A stretch of DNA of 64,000 nucleotides from Gymnopus androsaceus JB14 (taxonomy: Eukaryota > Basidiomycota > Agaricomycetes > Agaricales > Omphalotaceae), in the NCBI GenBank assembly GCA_009733575.1, contig ML769442.1, forward strand, positions 62,001-126,000, read 5' to 3'. Both the position numbers and the translations under genes were made by a program. Every line of letters begins with the position of its first letter. Position 1 is the first letter of the stretch. The notes beneath the pieces were generated by a model. It saw only the letters and a list, made by a program, of their open reading frames with translations, had not been told where the DNA came from and searched no databases. This document shows, piece after piece, positions 22,027-34,400 of this stretch.

Positions 22027-23415
22027 GATCCACAATCAAGGGAGTTACCATGAACACCAGAACTGAATGTGGCATGCACAATAGGGCGTGCTCCATAGAT
22101 CACATGGACACCATGGGGTTGTATATTAAATGAACCAGGAGCCAATGTGGGTTGACTGAAATCAGGGATCTTGGTCAGTGGCAACAGGGCAAAGGGAGGT
22201 CTGAGCATTGGTGTTTTGTTTGAGGACAAGTTTGTATGGAATGCTATTGTTTGGCAAATGTTTGTGGCATTTATTTGCAAAGGAGACATCTGCATCAGTC
22301 AAAGGTCTGTAAGGAGCAGAAAGAATGGGGGGCTTCTTTGTAGGGCACTGATCACCAATGTGACCAGCGTACAGTGTGTAGCACTGGAAGCAGCCCTCAA
22401 TGGACATGAGAAGGGAACATTGTGCAGTGCTGAGTTTTGGGAATTTATGGGAATCAGGGATAGAATGAGTCAGATGCAAGCAAGGAGGGTATTGATTGTT
22501 GCAAGTGGCAACCTGGCTATTGACCTTCTTCTGGCAGTTCTTCTGATCAAAGGCATAGGACGGTCCACCAGGAGGACAACGCTTCTCAACATTCTGGCAC
22601 TATTTCTTCCACTCAGAGTAAGGGAGCTGTTTGGAGACTTTGCAGTCAATGAGGTTGGCATGGAACTTTTCTGGTAGTTCCTGGATAATCAGAGCCTGGA
22701 GGAACTCATTGGGTTTGTGAAGCTGGGTGCCATGTAGAGAGTGGTTATGACTCTCCATGAGGGTGCACAGTTTTGAAAAACCTCTAGGTTCGTGACGCAT
22801 CACATAAATGTCCCTCTTTAGGTTATGTAGACAAGCCCAGTCACTTCCCAAGATGTGGTCGCAAATCTTGTCAAAGAAGGGACACTTGAGATAGTCATTG
22901 GATGAATCAGGATGCTTCTCAATCCAAGTTTTCTCATTGAGCTCTGGACCAATCTCGGCAATGATATCTCAAAGATTGTTCCATTTCATGAAACTTCGTA
23001 TGAACTCCTTCTTCTTCACAGCATTTTCTGTGATGGAGCATTCATTGTGATTGATTTTTGAGTAGTCCCAGAGCTCTTCAAGGGCTTTGAGGGTTGGATG
23101 AGCAACTAGGAGCTGACAACCAGTCTTGGTAGAGCCCATGTTGTTGGATGAGATTGAGTGCAAGGAGGGACTAGGTGAGGGGGGTAGGGAGACAGCAGCA
23201 CTGAGAGGTGTTGGTGTTTCTGATATTGAGACAGGAGAGTTATGATTGTTGTGAGTTTCCATTTCACTGATAGGTTTGACCGCAGGAATGAAGGAAGATA
23301 TTGGTGTACGGGATGTACCGACAGCTGAACTGTGACAGCATAAGGCATGTGTAGTCCTTTCTTCTGAGCTGGAAGAGACAGACTTTGCGCTGGGCGAGGG
23401 TTTTCTACCTGTCAT
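22027..23415 (-). pseudogene. Gypsy-2 gag with zinc knuckle
   Basis: From 23415: a Ser/Pro-rich N-terminus (MTGRKPSPSAKSVSSSSEE), then TLKALEELWDYSKINHNE, a change of frame at about 22970, a capsid-like helical part (LTAKSPNSSLT frame and the 22851-22600 frame with FLQALIIQELPEKFHANLID, typical retrotransposon capsid), and a zinc knuckle C-x2-C-x6-H-x4-C in CFQCYTLYAGHIGDQC (about 22390-22345). At least two frameshifts. Gag would package the RNA. Confidence 0.7.
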
Positions 23416-24001
23416 ACACCTAAACCAAACAAGGGAATGTAAATGATTTATTTGGGAGTTGACAAGTGAGCAAGGAGAAAATTAACAAGAGCATGGATCG
23501 AGGACGGTGATGGAGATATGTGAGCACGTCAGGTAGGCAAGACAAGAATCTACCCCAATGGCATCAAGAACAAGAATTGTAGAGCAAGATTTGGATGAGG
23601 ATGAAAGAGAACAACTTGTATGTCACGTAAAAGAGAAGTTTGGGGCAGTTGTAAAAGGGTGAGACAAAGAAAAAGGAAGTTCAGTTTGGTGAAAGGGTTC
23701 ATTGAATAGGCACATAATAGTTATCAAAAAAAAAAAAAAAAAAAAAAAAGTGTCAATGTCGCATACACAACAACACTCACAATTGGACGGCTTGATAGGC
23801 ACACACTGTATTGACAAGGAGAGATATTGTACAATAGAGAGATGGTGGTAGTCGAAAGTAAGAAATGACCAAAGTATGTAATATATGGAAGAGAGCTATA
23901 AGTAGTGCCGGATGCCGGAGGTCGGGGTATGCCTAGTACGGGGTATGTGGGGTGTGTTGAGTCGTAAGCGCAAGAGTGCTTACAATCTTGTATACAAAAA
24001 T
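23416..24001. other. Gypsy-2 upstream non-coding region
   Basis: No gene. A pure A run of about 23 bases lies at 23727-23749. This stretch should hold the leader and 5' LTR of gypsy-2 on the minus strand, but I could not match it to a 3' copy. The Plavaka element inserted at its right edge. Confidence 0.35.
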
Positions 24002-24135
24002 CATCAGCAAAACCTGGGCGTACTGGACAGAACTGTCCAGTACTGTGCAGCGCTCATAGCAGTCATAGCACTCATAGCAAGGTAGCCCTCTGTCCAGAGC
24101 TATGGAGTGCTATGACTTGCTATGGAGTGCTATAG
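24002..24135 (+). repeat. Left end of Plavaka element (TIR and subterminal repeats)
   Basis: The 17-base TIR is followed by an inverted pair ACTGGACAG/CTGTCCAGT and by at least five copies of CATAGC or its complement GCTATG within 80 bases. CACTA-type transposases typically bind such subterminal arrays. Confidence 0.75.
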
Positions 24136-24400
24136 AGTGCACCGGTTTCGAGATATTTGATCGTTTGATTTCCGTTTGATTTCCGATTACCTTCCTAATT
24201 TGGTCGAACAATGCGCTCTTTTTGATATCGGTCATTTGGAATTGGCATTCTATATACAGCAATCTACGCGCCTCCCGTTATGCGCCTCCCGCTTGCATAT
24301 CACCGCTGCTCCCGCTCACCATTGGTACTCCAAATTGCCACTACTCTGCTTCATCATATATACATATCTAAGCTCCGAATCATGATGCTACTATCTACTT

Positions 24401-27400
24401 TCAATCAAGAATAACGGTCACCGTCGACGCCTGACTTGAACCCTCCCCCGAGTTGACTTGAGAATGATCATGAGCGATGCCCGCAAGATCGCTAGTAAAA
24501 ATCTACAGGTGAGCAGAATTGGGTTTTAAATGAAATGAAGAATAAAGCATACCACCCTCGAGCAGCCCAGGACCGTAATGTTGCCGTTAGCTTTGCAGAG
24601 TGGTATGCGTCTCCGCGAATCTGAGCTAAGCCTCGGCAAACCAAAGCATACGTCCTTGCATGCTCCGCAGCAGTAAAGTTGAGTGATTCATGTGTACCAT
24701 ACTTGTATTCGTTGATGCAATGCTTTGCCTGCGGGTTCAATCAGCAAATTTGCTTCTCCAAAGAAGAAACGTTCACAAACGACAGTAATGACCAGCACTA
24801 GCACGTTATCCGGGACCTTATCTTCGAAATGTTCCGGAAAAGTGCGTGCGAGACCGTTTGCATCTGAATAAAAGAACGAAAGGATGATATCTCGAAACGC
24901 TGGATGGGTGTAGTTATTGGTCTTTCCCTGGCAGCCGTATTAGCTCAAGCAGTAAGAAAGTAGCGCAAGAGACAAACGTCGTCATCTGTTCCATCTCGGA
25001 GGTAATTATCGTCTTTGAGAAGGTTTTCAACCTTCCGTGCGCCAAGGTCAAGGACGTCCTGTGAGTTATGCCCTATGTCGGGGATTTCGTCCTCACCAAG
25101 TGGAAGATTGTAGCGCGCTTGTACGAGGGGAGCAGCCATTCTTTTCAAAGTCTTCCTCCAAGCGCTGGTACTACTGTAAAGCTAGACGGAGAATAGATGA
25201 GATTGAGAAACGTTAATTGTTTAAACACCTACAAGTTTCGCAATATCGTGAAGATGGTTTTTCATAGTATCTGGCATCTTTGAGCTTCGAAGAAAAGGAT
25301 CGCGGAAGGTATTTACCTTCAGTGACGGCAGCGTTCTCTTTGGCCAATTGTTCTATCGCTTTTTGTACGAATCCATTAAAGACAGCCTTGTGCGAATCGT
25401 CTACAAATTTGGGAAATGGTTGCTCGAGGGACATATGTAGATAAAGATGGCTGAGTGCGGTTTTGATCAGTCGGAGATCGTTTCCTTGATAGTAAGATTG
25501 AAGGGTAGGTTTGCCGCCTTCCTTGCTGTACGGCTTGCTTGTATGTCTTCTGGACCGTTTGCTGGTGCGCTGATTTTCCGGGGCAGCGTCAGGCTCTGGA
25601 TTGTCTAAAATGCGAATCAGTGCAGCATAGGGTGGAGGGAGGGAGGGAAATAGCTTACTTGAAGACGCCGCGTTTGCAGAAGTTGACATCCGTCCACACC
25701 TTGAAGAAACACCTGATAGCGGTCGAGACGCAGCCCTAGACGAAGCCTAGATGGGTTCGTCGATGGGTTCGTGGATGGAACCATCGATTGAAACGAAGAC
25801 GGAATCCTCGAAGAACCAATTGAGGAAGGCTGGGATTGGTTTGCCGACGGAAACCTAGACTGAGCTCCCAATGGAACTGCAGACCAAGACTGAGCGGATG
25901 CGGCTGCTAAATTAAAAAAAGTCAGGTAATTAAGATGCCCATAAATGAAGGCTCACCGAACGGTGGATTCTGCTGTGGGACGGTAGCGGGGTAGCCTATC
26001 GTAGTAATATCAGCTTTCGTCCATAAAGCTAGCGAAAAAACCTACACTGCTTTGCGGCGGCTACAGGTGAAAATGTTTGAGTTTGGTCTCCATCGTCATC
26101 GTCAAGATCCGCTTCAGGATCATCAAAAAGTTCCTGAGAAGCCTCATCATCCAATCCATCGAGCTGTTGCTGAGCGTGTTGGGCAAGAAGCTTCGGGTCG
26201 GGAGCTCGAGGGTATCGGTTTCGTTGATGATATTCGTTTACAACATCCTACTCAAGCAGTTAGCTATCTGCTAATGAAAGATAGCAGACTTACAACTCCA
26301 TGTAGCGCCATTTGAGCGCGCCTCTCCTCCTCACCTTCCGACACCTCATCAACATCTAGGACAGGACAGGTCGTTATCAAAGAAAAATATATAGACGTTA
26401 ACAGCTACCTTCTTCAAAATTGAACCCATCGACCCATCTCCCGCCCATTCCAGCATTGTTGTTTGTCCAGCGAGATTCAGCTCCGAAACCGCCACCCATA
26501 CCTTCAAAATTACCGTTCAAGCCTTCAAAATCGCCGCCCATGCCTCCGAAATTACCACCCATTCCTCCAGCCATGCCTTCGAAACTGCCATGCGCATCAC
26601 CCATATCTCCACCCATATTACCTGCTCTTGTTCTGCCGCCCACGTTACCCATGCCCATTCCGCCACCCACATTACCCATGCCTACCCCACCTCCTGCGCC
26701 CATACCCCCGCCACCGACACCCACGCCCATACCACTGCCATCCATTTCTCCGTCCATCCCCCCGCCCATGCCACCGGCTAGCATACCTCCCATGCCCATG
26801 CCCATGCCCATACCCATACCCATGTTATACCCCATCCCATCACCCATGCCGTTGTTGCGATACGAACCGTACGATCTACCACCCATTCCAGCCATGGCAG
26901 GGTTGCCCATTCCACTATTCCACTCGGCATTCAGCATGCTACCGTCGTATGGAGGAGTGCCTTGGAGAGGCCTGTTTATCTAACCGGGTAGAAAGGATGT
27001 TTACCGCACGTACCTAGAGCATTTGGAGAGAGCTTTGGATACAGGGTTAAGAATCGCACTGAGCATCTGCGTAACAAAACGCTTACACTTTGACCGGCAG
27101 CTGAACCAACCGCCACATGTGGCTTAGGGACGGATCGACTAGGTCGTGCTTCCATTTGAGGTGGTGGCTGAGTTTTATTAGCCGCCTATGTTAGTTTCAG
27201 CAAAAAAAATAATCCAATGCATGAGGGATACTCACCCGACGCCGCGCTGTCTTCTGAGGTGGAGCCATAGGGTTTTCAGGCTGAGAAGAACCCAGACTGT
27301 CGAGGTTCCTCCGTCCCGCTGCACGTTGGTTCCGGTTGGTCACCTTTTCTGCAGTTTTCTCCAGTTGAGCGCGAGCTCCGCCTGTTCCTGCATTTGCTCG

Positions 27401-27593
27401 AACCGGCTAGCAATAAAAACAATTTTAGTTGTACATATTTAAGAAGGAGAAACCACCGTTACTCGACGAGCTGTGCCACTCGCGGCAGGTAGCTCCATCC
27501 TCAGTTGTATTTTGAGCTGCAATAAATTAGCTAAAATCCCTCCACTGCATATTGAAACTTACGTTGGTTTTTAGGCCGTCCTCTGCTGGCCAT
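24401..27593 (-). CDS. DUF6532-type protein with AT-hook and Gly/Met-rich N-terminus (cargo)
   Basis: The proposed start at 27593 gives MASRGRPKN, an AT-hook (RGRP), just before an intron with GTAAGT. Several short exons follow, including one reading PVRANAGTGGARAQLEKTAEKV; then a Gly/Met-rich exon (26937-26398) with repeated GMG and NVGGGMGMG; then the conserved C-terminal half: SYYQGNDLRLIKTALSHLYLH (about 25500), VARYNLPL-type region at 25110, NNYTHPAFRDIILSFFYSD (about 24920) and EYKYGTHESLNFTAAEHA (about 24700), ending TVTVILD at TGA 24401. I recognise the C-terminal half as the DUF6532 family of Agaricomycetes, function unknown. The AT-hook suggests DNA binding. Middle introns were not all solved. 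Confidence 0.65.
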
Positions 27594-27930
27594 TCTGGGA
27601 GTAAGTTGAGCTTGAAGACACTACTGGTGAGAGAGCAGGAGCTTGTGGGTCCAATTCAAACCGAACATGTGTTGTGATCCTATTTTGGGTTGTGATCTTT
27701 CGGGTTGCGGCAGATAGGCGGCAGACTCAAGGCGGACTACAACGCACAACGCTAGATAGTAGAATAGACGCATGCATAGACCTACATTCCAAGTAATACC
27801 ACAGCGATACATTTACAACAGCGGATTGAATATACTATGCTACTTCCGTACGGAGTATTGAGCAGTCAGTCCAAGAGCACAGAGCAGGTCGTGGTCCCGT
27901 TACTAATGGTGTACATGTCTGAGCACGAAA

Positions 27931-28609
27931 TCAGCAAAAAAAGCCTGGATACGGAGCGCGAGACTTACTATCTTTGCAGGTAACCACAAAGTCTCCCTCA
28001 TCCGTGTCCCAGTTCTCCTCCTCCTCTTCCTCCTCCTCCTCCCCCTCCTCCACAAAAAACGGCGACTCTACAGTAGCACCGTGTTCCGGTTCCGGTTCCT
28101 TTTTGGGAGGCACGTTTGGGGTGTCTGTGGGGTAGGGCAAGTCAATGAAAGCCCGGGGCAAAAAGTATGTATCATACTTGATATTCCAACACAATGCATA
28201 TATTCCTTCACCTTCAGCTCTACATCTGCAGCCTGACTCGCTTGCTGTTTGACCTGGTTGATGCGCTGCTGATGGAGTTCAAGGAGAGTTTTGGTTATCA
28301 GAACTTTGCGCTGGAGCATCCTGTTTTCGTCGGCGAAAAGCCACTGCTGCTGGCGAGCAAGCCGAACGATGATGACAGCCTCTTCAACAGACAGTTCAAA
28401 ATTGGTCTATGGCAGTTTAAGCAAATAAAGGTGAGCAGAGAATTGGGCATTACCATTGAATCTTCCAATTCTTTTTGCAGGAAAGTTGAGGCGTCTTTGG
28501 CGAAGAATAGACCTGCTTGCAAAGTACCGGTTAGCGTTGAGAAGCAATAGGTCCGGGAGCAGAGCACCTTCAAGTTGTTGACGTGGCATTTCACGGTAGG
28601 AAGGTGCAC
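27931..28609 (-). CDS. Small coiled-coil/acidic protein (cargo), unidentified
   Basis: Exon 1 (about 28609-28454) ends KDASTFLQKELEDSM; an intron (28453-28407, GTAATG...CATAG) joins it in frame to TNFELSVEEAVIIVRLARQQ, then LFADENRMLQRKVLITKTLL and a helix rich in Q/K/E (NQVKQQASQAADVELKVKE), a likely coiled coil. A further exon has PFFVEEGEEEEEEEEENWD, a strongly acidic tail, and a stop at 27931. The junction between coil and tail near 28200 is unresolved. No family is recognised. It sits between the DUF6532 gene and the topoisomerase gene and is divergently arranged to the latter, with only about 130 bases between the starts, so they may share a promoter. Confidence 0.5.
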
Positions 28610-28744
28610 CTTTGAGTTGTTGGCTGAGCATGTCGTGGTCCCGGTAAAGGCCTTAGTTCATCCGACGGTTGCGATTTGAAGCGCCTTACGAGCGCCTAAT
28701 GGGCGCCATCGATCTTGTCTTCAACCATCAACAGCCTTCCACCA

Positions 28745-31245
28745 ATGCAATCGGAAGCCGCACCTGCGCGAAAGAAGAAGACCGTTTCTGATACCTACCA
28801 GAAGGTGCAACTTTGCGTTTATCTGAATACGCGCAAAACTGATGCTTTTTCCACAGCTTACCCAGTTGGAACATATCTTGAAGTGTCCAGATTCATACAT
28901 CGGGAGCGTGGAGACTATAAATCAGATACTGTGGACCTACGACGCCACTACCAAACGTATGGTTTACCGCGAAGTCCAATACGTTCCAGGGTTCTTCAAG
29001 ATTGTAGATGAAATTCTTGTCAACGCGGCCGACAACAAGGTGCGCATTCTTTCTCATGTCTAACTGTGTTCTAACTTGGGGGTTTTCCAGATTAATGACC
29101 CGAGCATGGACACGCTCAAAGTCACCATCGATGTCGACGAAGGTACCATATCGGTGTACAACAATGGGAAGGGAATTCCTATCGAGATTCACTCTACGGA
29201 AAAGATGTACATCCCCGAACTAGTTTTCGGCCATCTTCTATCCGGTTCCAACTACGACGACGATGAGAAGAAGCTCACAGGTGGTCGTAACGGTTATGGT
29301 GCTAAACTTGCCAATATCTACTCCCACGAGTTCACCGTCGAGACTGCCGATAAATTCACTCTCACAAAGTACAAACAGACATGGACGGAGAATATGAGCA
29401 AGTGCGGAAAAGCCAAGATCACCGCAAACGCAAAGGGCGATGAATGGACGCGCGTCACATTCCGCCCCGATCTTAAGCGTTTTGGTATGGACTCAATCGA
29501 CGAGGATACTGCTGGTCTCCTCCGAAAACGCGTCTATGACATGGCTGGCACGGTAAAGAACGTCACGGTCTACCTTAATGATGAGCGTTTGAAGGTCAAG
29601 AACTTCAAGTCGTATGTAGAGTTGTATCTCAACTCTGCGACCGCTGAAGCTGCTGACAACTCCGGTGGCGCTGCCCAGATAAAGCCTACCATCATCTATG
29701 AACAGATTAGTCCTCGATGGGAAGTCGCTTTCGCCGTTTCCGATGGCAACTTTATGCAAGTCTCGTTCGCCAACTCTATCTCTACCACCAAAGGTACTCA
29801 TGTCACCGTCCTCGCCGACCAGATTGCGAAGAATCTCATCACGGCAATCGGAAAGGAGAACAAGGCTGCTACCGTTAAAGCTGGCCAAATCAAGAATCAT
29901 ATGTGGATATTCATCAACGCCTTGATTGAAAATCCCACTTTCGATAGTCAGACAAAGGAAACTCTGACACTTCCAGCTTCGAAATTCGGAACCAAACCCG
30001 TGTTATCAGAGGATTTTATGAAAAAAGGTAACGTTCAAATTTCGGCCAAGGTGATAGTCTAACAACCTGCTCAGTTCAAAAATCTCCCATCGTCGACAAT
30101 ATTCTCAACTGGGCAAAGTTCAAAGCTGACCAGCAAATCAAGAAAACTGACGGAAGTAAACGTAGTCGGCAAGTTGTTTGTCTCCTCCATCTGTGTTTCC
30201 ACTGATCCGCTTCTTTAGATTAACTGGTCTGCCTAAGCTGTCCGACGCCAGCAATGCCGGGACTAAGAACGCGAAAGACTGCACTCTGATTCTCACCGAA
30301 GGAGATTCCGCGAAAGCCCTTGCTATTGCTGGTCTTGGTGTTGTTGGTCGTAACAATTTCGGCGTCTTCCCCCTTCGCGGAAAACTCTTGAATGTACGCG
30401 AAGCTCGGCATGATCAGATCATGAAAAACGAGGAAATTCAGAACATCAAGAAGATTATGGGCTTGCAGCACAATAAGGATTATACGAACGTTTCGAGCTT
30501 GCGTTATGGATGGCTTATGATCATGATCGATCAGGTATTCCCCAAACTTTAGAGATATTCAACTTTAGTTGATTAGAATCTTCTAGGACCACGATGGCTC
30601 CCATATCAAGGGTCTCTTGATCAACTTCCTCGACCACTTTTATCCATCGCTCCTCAAAGTTCCCGACTTCTTGGTCGAGTTTGTTACGCCCATTCTTAGG
30701 GTATGCTCTCATATTCTATTGCTACCGTTCAGTACTGACCCGCCGCTTAGATTACGAAAGGAAAGCATGGCCCGGAAGTTGACGAAGATGAGGACAGCGA
30801 TGAGCTAGCGGCCACTCAGCCATCAAAGAAGAAAAAGAATATACAAGACTTCTTTGGCAAGGCTTCGAGTTCTGCGGCATCTGGTTCTGCTGGCTCTCCG
30901 AAGAGTTCTTCCGAAGCCAACACAAAAACGAAACCTCAGCCTCGGAAGGTTTCAAAGAGCATGAAGCCAGCCTCTCCTCCGAAAGCAAAGAAAGCCCTGC
31001 CTACAGTCATCAAGTCGGACTCGAAGGACGAGATCGACATGTACGATGATTTGCCTAAACCTCCGCCTCGCGCGCCGGCTAAGCGAACTGCTCGAAGCAA
31101 GGCCAAGACCTATATCGACATTGGGTCTGAAGAAGACGAAGGCGACGGATCTCTTTTTGTGACGACGATTGAGTGTTCGCAGACCTGTACTATTACTGTA
31201 TCATTTGCTTTTCTTTGCTACGTCTTTACTCCTGCATTCCATTGA
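28745..31245 (+). CDS. Truncated DNA topoisomerase II (ATPase and TOPRIM only), cargo gene
   Basis: Seven exons (28745-28804, 28857-29039, 29091-30027, 30075-30168, 30219-30534, 30587-30700, 30751-31245) join in one frame of 732 residues. Visible: YQKLTQLEHILKCPDSYIGS; GHKL ATPase N-box VDEILVNAADNK (about 70-81), GKGIP (about 107), GRNGYGAKLA (about 146), the QTK loop (about 368); the TOPRIM motifs LTEGDSAKALA (about 452) and DQDHDGSHIKG (about 530). Fungal TOP2 is usually about 1500 residues. Here, after FLVEFVTPILRITKGK, the sequence jumps to a disordered tail, so the winged-helix domain with the catalytic tyrosine, the tower and the C-gate are gone. It could bind and hydrolyse ATP but cannot cut DNA. 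The tail has KKKKNIQDFFG, a PIP-box-like motif, and many Lys/Pro. Confidence 0.92.
30169..30218 (+). other. GC-AG intron in the topoisomerase gene
   Basis: The frame between SKRSR and LTGLPKLSD is restored only by a donor GCAAGT at 30169 with acceptor TTTAG at 30214-30218. The arginine codon is split CG|A. Other introns of this gene are GT-AG. Confidence 0.8.
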
Positions 31246-31402
31246 TATTTTATTTTCTCATATAACTTACTACAGCGCATTGCTACGCTAGAAATTAAAT
31301 TAAATTGATTTTTTTTGCTATGATAAACTGCGATAAGGCATGGCGTGCTGGGTTTGAAGTTGAGCGCTTGAGCGCTTATGTTCTTTATCTCTTCCATCTA
31401 CC

Positions 31403-34400
31403 ATGAAAAATAAAACTCTCTCTTGTCCTTTCTGCGGCCGTCGGCTCAATACACAACAGGGTATCAACAGCCATATCCAGCAAACCCGTTGTAATACGAG
31501 ACCTGGTCTTGTTTCCCTGTCATCATTCATATCTGACATGCCATCGCACACTTCGAATAATCCTACGCCTAGCACCAACCAAGATAGCCCCCAACCTTTT
31601 GGCAGTGAACACTGTGAGGACCACCGTGAGGATCTTCATGAGGATGCTGGTGTGGAAGGCTATTTTGAGCCAGGCAGCTTGGATACTGGCCTTTCAGAAC
31701 CTGCTGACGAGGGACCATACACGGTTGAATATCAAGGTGCTGCTCGGGTGGTAGGGTATGGAAAAACAGCACTAGATCTGTTCAATGAAGATCGGTTCTC
31801 TGACCACAGGAGGCTCAATCTCTACTACCCTTGGGCCTCGAAGGGTGAATGGGAGGTAGCGCAGTATCTGCTCAAGTCTTCTCTTTCCCTTGCCGACATC
31901 GATGAATTCCTCAAGCTTGAGCTGGTATGTTCATATGTCTCTCTAGCTTGAAAATACCCCTGAAATCCGATTAGGTCGAAAAGATGAACCTGTCGTTCAA
32001 GACGGCTAAAGAACTTCGATCTAGGGCGGATCTCCTCCCCGCAGTACCGCAATGGAAATACCGAGTTATTCCTGCTCAGCCAGGGTTTCCGTCAAAGAAC
32101 CCTCTGGTCCTCTATTACCGTGATGCGGTTGAATGCCTGCAGCACATTTTGAGGAATCCTTTGATTCAGGACTCGTTGAAGTTTACGCCGTTGCAGATAT
32201 TCAACACGGCTGCCAAAACGATGAGAGTCTATGAGTCTTGGCTTTCTGGAAACCGAGCATGGAGCATGCAGGTGCGAACCCTTGTTTTTTTGCCCAACGT
32301 CTAGTCTAACCAAGGTGGGTAGAGCCAAATTCCTGCCGGCGCTGCTCTCTTAGGAACTATACTGTCTTCGGATAAGACCACTATTTCTGTGATCACTGGG
32401 AACCGTGTCGCCCACCCTCTTCTGATTTCCCTAGCGAACATCGATTCTGAGGTCCTATCGAAAGCATCGAACCATTTATTCAACCTTCTCGCTCTAATCC
32501 CAATACCGCGGTACATGCATTCAAAGCGAGAGGTGAATGGGGTTTGTGAAAACCGACTTTATCACCAATCCCTCGACATCGTACTAGAACCCTTGAAGAA
32601 GGCTGCCTCGATTGGCGTCATGATGGCGGATCCTGTCGGCCAAGTGCGCCTCTGCTACACCCCATGCGCTAGCTTCATTGTCGACACGCCCGAAGCATCG
32701 CTCATTGCCTGTGTTGGAGGGGGTGGGAAAACCTCTCCATTTACCACCGCTACCTATAAGGATTACGGTGACTCCTATCGACACCCTCCCCGCACGGCCA
32801 ACTCCACCTTATCAGTCATAGATGGCATCAATGCAGCTCTAGACGACATTGAGTCTTATTGGCAGGTGGCGCAAAAGGCTCGCACCAATGGGGTCGTTGA
32901 TCCATTCTGGCAGGATTGGCCGTTGGCTGAACCGTGCGAGTTCCTTACTCCTGAGCCCCTTCATCACTGGCATAAAATGTTCTTCGATCATGATCTGCAG
33001 TGGGGTATCCAAGCAGCAGGACCCCATGAGCTAGATTTTCGCTACAGCCTTCTCCAGCCCAGAGTTGGTTTCCGAAAGTTCCCTGACGGAATCTCTACGT
33101 TGAAGCAAGTCACTGGAAAAACACACCGAGACATTCAGCGTTCCCTAATTCCGCTGATTGCTGGGGCTGTTTCGAGTCAATTCCTCGTGTCTTTGCGTGC
33201 TCTAATGGACTTTCGGTATTCTGGGAAAGCTCGTCGATTCAATGATAACACTTCCGGCCGTCTTCAGCTTGCTTTGGACGAGTTCCATGATCATAAGGGC
33301 GAAATAATCGACATTGGTGCTCGAGTAAATTCCAAAGGTCAACCTATCGATAACTGGCATATTCCGAAACTGGAATTCATGCAAAGTGTTGTTCCCAGTA
33401 TAGCTGCTTCTGGCCCAGTTTCTCAGTGGAGCGCCGATGTTACAGAGCATGCCCACATCACCCAAGTCAAGGAACCGGCTCGAGCAGGGAACAACAAGGA
33501 CTACGAAGCTCAGATTGTTCGCCATCTGGACATGCATTCCCGCCTACGATCCTTCGATTTGATGACGTGCATGAAAGAATCGAAAGTTGACCTCCGTGTA
33601 GTGGAAGAAAGTTCCGTGGATGCTGAGGCGATAGATTTTGAGCCTGAGGATGGGGATGAAGGCCCGCCAGATGACGAGGCAAGGTGTACGCTGCTATCGT
33701 CGTCTGCCCAGCTAGTTGCCCACCTCACTTCCGGTTCGAAGTTTGGCGGAGCAAAGCGACGTAAAGCAGACCTATTCTATCGATCCCTATCTGTTGCTCA
33801 AAACCCAAACGCTCTGCTACCACATCGAACGTTCACAGATAGTTCAGGATGTACCGCCTTCCATCTCGTTCGAGATCCTGACCAGAAGACCCTCAATTTG
33901 GACCATGCAGCCGCGCTGTTCCATCTTCCGGACTTTGTTGGTTCGCTGAGGGATTACTTGGATCGTTTTTCTGAGGGAAGAGAGACGTTTACGGTTGGTG
34001 GGAGGAGGGGCGGTGGTCTCAACTCCAACCTTCCTTTTTCACAGATCAAAGTTTGGTCCAAGGTAGTATTGCAGGGAAGGCAGTACTTCAACGCCGACCT
34101 GGTAACTGATCCCTATACCATACTTGCACTCCCGCCGGATGAGAAATGGGTGTATGGGCGTCAGGACTGTGCCATTATAAACGTTGATCCCAGCGAGTGC
34201 TGGCCTCGAAGTTCAATGAACGGTAAGCCTCCCTCTAGTGCGAGTGTTGCTGCCGGTGGCTCACGTCCTTCGAAGGTCATTCTGTGGTTGCGGTCAAGAT
34301 GATATTTACTGTTTCTCAGCCAAAAAAACCTGCAAGGCCTATCCCCGGAACTCACCAATTCCTTGCCTATTGCGAACGGTTCGACGTGGTTGCTCAGGAA

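Larger units (their letters stand above)
13820..23415 (-). mobile_element. Ty3/gypsy retrotransposon 2 with nested insertions
   Basis: The minus strand carries the full Ty3/gypsy order: gag (23415 to about 22030), protease-like region (21610-20441), reverse transcriptase (20353-19743, continuing 16047-15689), RNase H (15579-15050) and integrase (15049-13820). Integrase after RNase H is diagnostic for Ty3/gypsy. Three insertions cut it: a 3.7 kb transposon (16048-19734), and MITEs at 19851-20227 and 21642-22020. Removing the first two with one target copy each restores the RT reading frame exactly. Frameshifts and an in-frame TGA at 15191-15193 show it is dead. LTRs were not found. Confidence 0.85.

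Noticed and set aside
26420..27017. Proline- and histidine-rich plus-strand proteins
   Set aside because: They are antisense readings of the Gly/Met-rich exon of the minus-strand DUF6532 gene.
27925..27950. Internal copy of a Plavaka end (ATCAGCAAAAAAAGCC)
   Set aside because: The first bases do not match CATCAGC after AA, no inverted partner or duplication was found, and it lies inside the coiled-coil gene's 3' region.
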